From Catellatospora sichuanensis (GTDB lineage: Bacteria; Actinomycetota; Actinomycetes; Mycobacteriales; Micromonosporaceae): DNA of 64,000 bases. A program made the translations under genes and the position numbers. This document shows, piece by piece, positions 58,397-64,000 of the stretch; the first letter of the stretch is position 1, and the number at the start of each line of letters is the position of its first letter. The DNA lies in NCBI RefSeq assembly GCF_007483665.1, contig NZ_VIQO01000001.1:434001-498000 (forward strand). The letters are read 5' to 3'. Under the pieces are notes generated by a model. That model did not search any database. It had not been told where the DNA came from and saw nothing but the letters and a program-made list of their open reading frames with translations.

Positions 58397-59698
58397 ATGC
58401 GTGAGGCGCTGCGCGGGCTCACCACCCGCGGCCGCTCGTTCCTCGCCGCGGGGGCGGCCGCGCTGCTGTGCGCGCTCGCCCTCGGCGAGAAGGACCTGAT
58501 GCGGGTGGCGGTGCTGCTCGTGGCGCTGCCGCTGATGGCGGCGATGTACGTCGGCCGGGCGCGCTACAAGCTCGCCTGCACGCGCAGCCTCGACCCGTAC
58601 CGCGTGCAGGCCGGCGGCAACGCGCGGGTGCTGCTGCGGCTGCAGAACATGTCCCGCCTGCCCACCGGCACGCTGCTGCTGGAGGACCGGCTGCCGTACG
58701 CACTGGGCAGCCGGCCCCGGCTGGTGCTGGAACGTCTCGGCGCGCAGCAGGCCAGCTCGGTGGCGTACACGGTGCGCGCCGAGCTACGCGGGCGCTACGA
58801 GGTCGGCCCGCTGACGCTGCGCATGACGGACCCGTTCGGACTGTGCGAGCTGACCCGCTCGTTCCCCAGCGCCGACAAGCTCACCGTGATCCCGAACGTG
58901 TCGCCGCTGCAGCTGGTACGGCTGGCCGGGGAGTACTCGGGCACCGGCGACAGCCGCGCCCGCTCGGTCGCCGTGCACGGCGAGGACGACGCCGCGACCC
59001 GGGAGTACCGCCGCGGCGACGACCTGCGCCGGGTGCACTGGCGCTCCACCGCCCGGGTGGGCGAGCTGATGGTGCGCCGCGAGGAGCAGCCGTGGGAGAG
59101 CCGGGCCACGGTCCTGCTCGACACGCGGCTGGGCGCGCACCGGGGCGAGGGCCCGACGGCCAGCTTCGAGTGGGCGGTGTCGGCCTCGGCCAGCATCGCG
59201 GTGCACCTGCGCCAGGCCGGATACCGGCTGCGCCTGGTCACCGACACCGGCGCCGACATCGACGCCACCGAGGGCGTGGGCGACGGCATGCTGCTGGACC
59301 ACCTGGCCGAGGTGAAGGCCTCGCCGCGCGGCGACGTGGGCAGCCTGGTGGAGCACACCCGCCGGCGCGCCGACGGCGGCCTGATCATCGCGGTGCTGGG
59401 CCTGCTCACCGCAGAGGAGGCCCGGCTGCTGCTCGCCCTGCGCACCAGCGGCACCACCTGCGTGGCGTTCTTCCTGGACGCCAGCACCTGGCTCAACCTG
59501 CCCGCGCAGGCGCGCGAGGCGGCCGAGCACGAGCACGCGGCGGCGGCGCTGTCGCTGATGCAGAGCGGCTGGCGGGTCGTGCGGGTCAAGCACGGCGACC
59601 AGCTGCCCACGCTGTGGCCGCAGGCGGCCCGGGGCCAGCAGGGCTTCGCGGTACGTGCGGCGATGGCCGAGACGGTCACCATGGGAGGCGGCCGATGA
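58397..59698 (+). CDS. DUF58 membrane protein
   Basis: A 433-residue protein with two N-terminal membrane segments (residues 14-55), a beta-rich region, and the DUF58 motif REYRRGDDLRRVHWRSTARVGELMVRREEQP around residues 205-235. A vWA-like C-terminal half follows. It is paired with MoxR in nearly all bacteria carrying this operon. It starts 3 nt after the MoxR gene stop and its own stop overlaps the next start (ATGA). The molecular role is not established. Confidence 0.92.
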   Translation: MREALRGLTTRGRSFLAAGAAALLCALALGEKDLMRVAVLLVALPLMAAMYVGRARYKLACTRSLDPYRVQAGGNARVLLRLQNMSRLPTGTLLLEDRLPYALGSRPRLVLERLGAQQASSVAYTVRAELRGRYEVGPLTLRMTDPFGLCELTRSFPSADKLTVIPNVSPLQLVRLAGEYSGTGDSRARSVAVHGEDDAATREYRRGDDLRRVHWRSTARVGELMVRREEQPWESRATVLLDTRLGAHRGEGPTASFEWAVSASASIAVHLRQAGYRLRLVTDTGADIDATEGVGDGMLLDHLAEVKASPRGDVGSLVEHTRRRADGGLIIAVLGLLTAEEARLLLALRTSGTTCVAFFLDASTWLNLPAQAREAAEHEHAAAALSLMQSGWRVVRVKHGDQLPTLWPQAARGQQGFAVRAAMAETVTMGGGR

Positions 59699-62151
59699 AC
59701 TCACGACGTCATCTGGGCCTGGTCGCGGGCGCGGCCACGGTGCTCGCCTCGGCTCCGATCTCGGACATCTTCGCCGGCTGGAGCTGGCTGTTCGAGGGCG
59801 GGCTCATGGTCGCGATGGTGACCGGGGCGGCGCTGGGCGCACGCTCGCTGCGCGGTCGGCTCTGGGCCCAGCTGCTGGCCATGCTGGCCGCGCTGCTGAT
59901 CGGCCTGACCTGGCTGTTCGGCGAGGACACCGCGATCCTCGGGCTGATCCCGACGCCGGACACGTTCGCCCAGTTCGGCAAGCTGTTCGCGCTGGCCGGC
60001 GAGGAGGTCCAGAAGAGCTACGTGCCGGTGCCCGACCTGGACGGGCTGCTGTTCGTCAGCGCGCTGGGCATGGGCTCGGTCGCGATCCTGGTGGACCTGT
60101 GCGCGGTGGGGCTGCGCCGCCCGGCGCTGGCGGGCCTGCCGATGCTGGCCATCTACTCGGTGCCGGTCGCGGTCTACGTGGACTCGCTGTCGCCCATCCC
60201 GTTCGTCGTCGGCTCGATCGGCTTCCTGTGGCTGCTGGTCAGCGACAACGTCGACCGGGTACGCCGCTTCGGCCGCCGGTTCACCGGCGAGGGCCGCGGC
60301 GTCGACGTCTGGGAACCGTCCCCGCTGGCCTCCGCCGGGCGGCGGCTGGCCGTGATCGGTGTGCTGGTGGCGGTGGCCCTGCCGCTGGCCGTGCCCGCGA
60401 TGAGCGCGGGCTTCCTCGGCGAATTCGGCAGCGGCGACGGCCTCGGCCAGGCCGGCAAAGGCCCCCGCGGCAACGGCCGGGTGGACCTGTTCGCCGAGCT
60501 GAGCGGACGGCTCAAGCAGGCCGGTGTGCAGGACATGGTGAAGGTCACCACCAACGACCCGGACCCGTTCTACATGCGTTTCGGGGTCGCCGACCAGATC
60601 AGCGGCGGCGGCTTCGCCAGCCACCAGCCCACCGGCCAGCCGGTCAGCGACGACCTGCCCGACCCGGCCGGGCTGGACCTCAGCGCGGTGCGCTCGCAGG
60701 CCGCCACGGCCCGCGTCGAGATCACCGAGAACTTCGCCATGCCGCTGCTGCCGGTCTACTCGGCGCCGACGTCGATCCGCGGGCTCGACGCCGCGTGGTC
60801 GTACGACCCGGGCCTGCAGATCGTCTACTCACAGCGGGCCAACTCCGCCGGGCACTCGTACGAGTTCGACTACGTGCGCGCGGAGTTCACCCCCGACCAG
60901 CTGCGCACCGCGCCGACGATGGCCGCGTCCGACGCGAACCAGCGTCAGTACAGCAACGTGCCCGGGGTGCCCCAGGTGCGCACCCTGGTGGACAAGCTGA
61001 TCGAGGGCAAGGCGAACAACTACGACCGGGTCCGCGCGCTCTACGACCACTTCTCCGCCAAGAACGGCTTCAAGTACGACGTGGCCGCCCCGGCGGGCAC
61101 CTCTGGCGCGGCCATCGTCGACTTCCTGAACAACAAGCGCGGCTTCTGCGAGCAGTACGCCGCGGCGCTGGCCTGGATGGTTCGCACGGCGGGCATCCCG
61201 GCCCGGGTGGCGTTCGGCTTCACGCTGGGCGGCGCGCCGGACAACGGCGTACGCACCCTCACCAACCGCAACCTGCACGCGTGGACCGAGGTCTACTTCT
61301 CCGGATACGGCTGGGTGCCGTTCGACGCGACCCCGTCGACGTACGTGGTCGGCTCGGCTCCTACGGCGTGGGCCCCGGACGTGGACGCGCCCGACCAGAC
61401 CCCGGACGGGGTACGCCCCTCGCTGAGCCCGGGCACGAGCGGCGGCCCGGACGGGCCGGGTGGGCCGACGCGTGACCCGATCGACCCCGAGGGCGGGTTG
61501 ATCGGCCCGATCGTCGTCGACGACGAGCTGCCCACCTGGGTGTGGGTGGCGACCGGCGGCGGCCTGCTGCTGTTCGCACTGCTGATCACCCCGGCGCTGC
61601 GGCGGACGATGCTGCGCCGGCGGCGGGGCGTGCGGGCCGCGGTGGCGGCCTCCGGCAGCTTCACCGAGGTCGGCATATCCGCGGCGGACCTGACCATGAC
61701 CGTGGTCGGGGACGTCGACACGGCCCGGCGGCAGGCCCACGCGGCCTGGGACGAGCTCATCGACACGATGATCGACCACCGGCTGGTGGTCGACCCGGCG
61801 GAGACGCCGCGGGCCACGGTCGAGCGGCTGATCAGCACCGCGCTGCCCGCGTCGGTGGCCGTGGAGCAGGCACGCCTGCTCGGCATGGCCGAAGAGCGGG
61901 CCAGGTACGCGCCGGTGCCGCTGTCTGCCGAGCGCCTCACCCCGGCCGTCCGGGCGGTGCGCCGGGCCATCGCGGGCGAGGCCGACCGGGGCGTGCGCCT
62001 GGCGGCGCTGCTGATGCCGCCGTCGGTGCTGCTGCGCTGGCGCAACGCGGCGTACAGCGGGTTCACCACGCTGTCGGTGCGGATGTCGCGGGTGAGCGAT
62101 TTCGGCAAGCGCGTGCTGCGGCCGCTGCGGCCCGGACGGCTGATGCGCTGA
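59695..62151 (+). CDS. Membrane transglutaminase-like protein
   Basis: An 818-residue protein. Five or six N-terminal membrane segments (to residue about 245) precede a DUF3488-type region, an extracytoplasmic transglutaminase-like domain with Cys in RGFCEQYAAALAWM, His in TNRNLHAWTEVYF and Asp in GWVPFDATPS, a further membrane segment (WVWVATGGGLLLFALLI), and a cytoplasmic DUF4129-like C-terminus. The catalytic triad is intact. The ATG overlaps the DUF58 stop by 4 nt. It is the last gene of the operon, followed by a strong terminator. Confidence 0.93.
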   Translation: MNSRRHLGLVAGAATVLASAPISDIFAGWSWLFEGGLMVAMVTGAALGARSLRGRLWAQLLAMLAALLIGLTWLFGEDTAILGLIPTPDTFAQFGKLFALAGEEVQKSYVPVPDLDGLLFVSALGMGSVAILVDLCAVGLRRPALAGLPMLAIYSVPVAVYVDSLSPIPFVVGSIGFLWLLVSDNVDRVRRFGRRFTGEGRGVDVWEPSPLASAGRRLAVIGVLVAVALPLAVPAMSAGFLGEFGSGDGLGQAGKGPRGNGRVDLFAELSGRLKQAGVQDMVKVTTNDPDPFYMRFGVADQISGGGFASHQPTGQPVSDDLPDPAGLDLSAVRSQAATARVEITENFAMPLLPVYSAPTSIRGLDAAWSYDPGLQIVYSQRANSAGHSYEFDYVRAEFTPDQLRTAPTMAASDANQRQYSNVPGVPQVRTLVDKLIEGKANNYDRVRALYDHFSAKNGFKYDVAAPAGTSGAAIVDFLNNKRGFCEQYAAALAWMVRTAGIPARVAFGFTLGGAPDNGVRTLTNRNLHAWTEVYFSGYGWVPFDATPSTYVVGSAPTAWAPDVDAPDQTPDGVRPSLSPGTSGGPDGPGGPTRDPIDPEGGLIGPIVVDDELPTWVWVATGGGLLLFALLITPALRRTMLRRRRGVRAAVAASGSFTEVGISAADLTMTVVGDVDTARRQAHAAWDELIDTMIDHRLVVDPAETPRATVERLISTALPASVAVEQARLLGMAEERARYAPVPLSAERLTPAVRAVRRAIAGEADRGVRLAALLMPPSVLLRWRNAAYSGFTTLSVRMSRVSDFGKRVLRPLRPGRLMR

Positions 62152-62172
62152 CCCGCGCACCAGCACGAACAT

Positions 62173-62206
62173 GGCGAGGGCCGCCCCTTCCGGGGCGGCC
62201 CTCGCC
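62173..62206 (+). terminator. Terminator of the MoxR-DUF58-transglutaminase operon
   Basis: A perfect 15-bp GC-rich stem (arms 62173-62187 and 62192-62206, 4-nt TTCC loop) is followed by GTTCGTTTT, 21 nt after the operon's last stop codon. Confidence 0.9.
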
Positions 62207-62244
62207 GTTCGTTTTGGCGCCGGCAAGGCACGCCGGCGGTGGGG

Positions 62245-62646
62245 TCAGCGGTCGAAGTCGCCGCGTTCGCGCCAGCGGTTCTCGAGGCGGTCGATGATGC
62301 CGCCGGTGCGGCCGCTCCGGCTGCCGCCTCGGGTGCGGCGGGTCGCGGTGCCGCCCACGGAGCGCAGTTCGGCGTTCTGGCTGCGCTTGTGCGCCAGCAT
62401 CCAGAACGCCGCCGCGCCGAGCATCAGCACGAAGCCGACGACGCCCAGCCACAGCTTCTCGCTGTCGGCGACGCCGTAGACGACCAGGCCCAGGCCGGCG
62501 AGGATGAGCACGGCGGAGATGATGATCCGCCGGCGGGCGTGGAATTTGGGATCGCTGTGGCGGACGGCCGAAGCGAACTTCGGGTCTTCGGACAGCGACC
62601 GCTCGATCTGCTCGAACAGCCTCTGCTCGTGCTCGGATAGCGGCAC
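62245..62646 (-). CDS. DUF3040 membrane protein
   Basis: A 133-residue protein that begins MPLSEHEQRLFEQIERSLSEDPKFASAVR, the hallmark of the DUF3040 family. Two membrane segments follow (IISAVLILAGLGLVVYGV and LGVVGFVLMLGAAAFWMLA), then a basic, Arg/Gly-rich tail. Function unknown; the family is common in actinobacteria, often near dinB or mraZ. The start is GTG at 62646 with GGGGAGGAG 4 nt upstream. Confidence 0.93.
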   Translation of the reverse strand: MPLSEHEQRLFEQIERSLSEDPKFASAVRHSDPKFHARRRIIISAVLILAGLGLVVYGVADSEKLWLGVVGFVLMLGAAAFWMLAHKRSQNAELRSVGGTATRRTRGGSRSGRTGGIIDRLENRWRERGDFDR

Positions 62647-62771
62647 GGCTCTCCTCCCCGGTCCGCCAGGTCGGCGTTCCCTCTCCAGGGTGCGACAGAG
62701 CGCCGATTCCCCAGATGAAGATCGCCAAACCGTGAATACGTGTTGCAGCCGGACGACTGCTACCCGTCAGT

Positions 62772-64000
62772 CTACGAGGGCGGTGGCGGGTCGGAAAGCG
62801 GGACGACCATGCCCGGAGCGGGATTTTGCGGCCGTGACGCCGTCGCACCCGCAGAACGCCGTGTCGTACCGAGAAGACTGGCCGGTCGGACGGCCCCGCG
62901 ACCGAACCGGGCGATGACAGCATCGCTCGCCACCTCGGCCTCCCGCCAGCCGTCTTCCTCCTCGCCGAGGGCCAGCTGCCGCACCGCCCCCTCGGCCGCC
63001 AGCAGCCCCTCCAGCCGCACGCCCACCAGCCGGATGCGCTGCTGGGCCCGCACCGCCTCGAACAGCTCCCAGGCGGTGGCGAGGATGTCGTGGGCCACGT
63101 CTGTCGGGCCGGGCAGTGTGCGCGAGCGGGAGATGGTCCGGAAGTCGGCGAACCGCACCTTGATCGACACCGTGCGCCCGGCCTGGCCTGCCGCACGGGC
63201 CCGGCCCGCGACCTTCTGCGCCAGCGCCAGCATCGTCTTGCGCAGCGCCTCCGGGTCGCCCAGGTCGGTGTCGAAGGTCACCTCGGCACCGATCGACTTC
63301 TCCTGGTGCTCGGTGCTGACCTGGCGCGGGTCGCGGCCCCAGGCCAGTTCGTGCAGATGCGCGGCCAGGGACTGCCCCACCGCGGCCCGCAGCAGGCCGG
63401 GCGTGGCGTCCGCGACGTCGGCGACGGTGCGCAGGCCCAGCCGGTGCAGCGCCTCCTCGGTGCGCTCGCCGACGCCCCACAGGACCGACACCGGCAGCGG
63501 GCGCAGGAACTTCAGCGTCTTGTCGGCGGGGATGACCAGCAGGCCGTCCGGCTTGGCCCGGGTGGAGCCGAGTTTGGCCAGGAACTTGTTCGGCGCCACC
63601 CCGATCGAGCAGCTGAGCTGCTGCTCGTCGGCGATGCGCGCGCGGATGAGGCGGGCGATCTCGACCGGCCGGCCGAACAGGCGGCGACTGCCGGACACGT
63701 CGAGGAACGCCTCGTCCACCGACAGCTGCTCGACCAGCGGCGTGATGTCGCGGAACACCGCCATCACGGCGCGGGACGCCTCGGCGTACGCGTTCATGTC
63801 CGGGGAGATGAAGATCGCCTGCGGGCAGCGGTTGCGGGCCACCGCCGTGGGCATCGCGCTGCGCACGCCGTATGCCCGCGCCTCGTAGCTGGCCGAGGAG
63901 ACCACCCCGCGCCCGCCGGTGCCGCCGACCACCACCGGCAGCCCGCGCAGCTCGGGACGCCGACGCACCTCGACCGAGGCGAAGAAGGCGTCCATGTCGA
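62772..64000 (-). CDS. dinB: DNA polymerase IV, 5' end beyond the window
   Basis: A Y-family translesion polymerase. About 409 residues are visible. The first codons read DMDAFFASVEVRRRPELRG, so the start (usually a few residues earlier) lies just outside the window. The catalytic carboxylates are in DMDAFF and LSVDEAFLDVS, with the thumb helix-hairpin-helix (VSVLWGVGERTEEALHRLGLRTVADVADATPGLL) and a little-finger domain. The C-terminus ends in a Pro-rich tail. I see no clear beta-clamp motif in that tail. Confidence 0.95.
   Translation of the reverse strand, partial: DMDAFFASVEVRRRPELRGLPVVVGGTGGRGVVSSASYEARAYGVRSAMPTAVARNRCPQAIFISPDMNAYAEASRAVMAVFRDITPLVEQLSVDEAFLDVSGSRRLFGRPVEIARLIRARIADEQQLSCSIGVAPNKFLAKLGSTRAKPDGLLVIPADKTLKFLRPLPVSVLWGVGERTEEALHRLGLRTVADVADATPGLLRAAVGQSLAAHLHELAWGRDPRQVSTEHQEKSIGAEVTFDTDLGDPEALRKTMLALAQKVAGRARAAGQAGRTVSIKVRFADFRTISRSRTLPGPTDVAHDILATAWELFEAVRAQQRIRLVGVRLEGLLAAEGAVRQLALGEEEDGWREAEVASDAVIARFGRGAVRPASLLGTTRRSAGATASRPQNPAPGMVVPLSDPPPPS

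Noticed and set aside
58468-59694. Upstream extension of the transglutaminase frame through the DUF58 gene
   Set aside because: The residues before 59695 are out-of-frame DUF58 coding sequence; the ATGA overlap at 59695 gives the real start.

Overview
The window is a high-GC, almost gap-free chromosomal segment of an actinomycete, most likely of the family Micromonosporaceae. The evidence is the strong G/C bias at third codon positions, many GTG/TTG starts, an actinobacterial cell-division cluster (mraZ to divIVA, with SepF and no FtsA), a meso-diaminopimelate-type MurE, and a GTTAAGAAGG-type palindrome of a kind I remember as common in that family. I see no rRNA, tRNA, insertion sequence or CRISPR array.

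Layout. 1-3088: end of a histidine operon (hisD-hisC-hisB, minus strand). 3289-4607: a Lon N-domain protein converging on a DUF2567-type membrane protein. 4730-17515: an accessory island of polymorphic-toxin type. It holds two YrhB-like/deaminase/SUKH-3 fusion proteins, a 189-aa candidate immunity protein, one uninterrupted 8.3-kb reading frame encoding a secreted multi-domain toxin, two small paralogous genes nested in that frame in another phase, and a divergent YbaB/ESX-like pair. 17616-49033: a minus-strand block of housekeeping genes. In transcription order these are mraZ, rsmH, ftsL, ftsI, murE, murF, mraY, murD, ftsW, murG, murC, ftsQ, ftsZ, a YggS-type PLP protein gene, sepF, a yggT-type gene, divIVA, a membrane protein gene, a DUF167 gene, an antiporter gene, a TraR/DksA-type gene, lspA, a RluA-type pseudouridine synthase gene, a membrane protein gene, a ParA-like ATPase gene and dnaE. 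49409-52727: a small membrane protein gene (minus), then the lipid II amidation pair murT-gatD and a VTT-type membrane protein gene (plus). 52735-54011: a DUF559/AbiEi-like gene between two related palindromes, then a further palindrome. 54023-57135: leuS and a small zinc-ribbon gene (minus). 57344-62151: a MoxR/DUF58/transglutaminase operon (plus). 62245-64000: a DUF3040 protein gene and a DNA polymerase IV gene cut by the window end.

How the genes work together. Most of the window builds and divides the cell wall. MurE, MurF, MraY, MurD, MurG and MurC make lipid II, MurT/GatD amidates it, FtsW/FtsI polymerise and cross-link septal wall, and FtsL, FtsQ, FtsZ, SepF and DivIVA organise division. 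Stop/start overlaps of 1-4 nt (ATGA, GTGA, TGATG) show tight translational coupling from murE to murD and from ftsW to murG and murC to ftsQ. Regulatory elements visible in this cluster are a triple MraZ box on the mraZ promoter, a mraW-type hairpin before rsmH, hairpins between ftsL/ftsI and murD/ftsW, a separate ftsZ promoter, and a terminator after ftsZ.

The most unusual region is 8166-16514. A single open frame carries a CpnT-like N-terminus, a papain-like toxin domain, a ParB-like domain, a RelA/SpoT-like domain, a second RelA/SpoT-like domain and a second papain-like domain. Two small paralogous genes with good ribosome-binding sites lie inside it in the +1 frame, each directly after a RelA/SpoT-like module. 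The arrangement looks like stacked toxin/immunity cassettes whose toxin frame stays open through the immunity genes.
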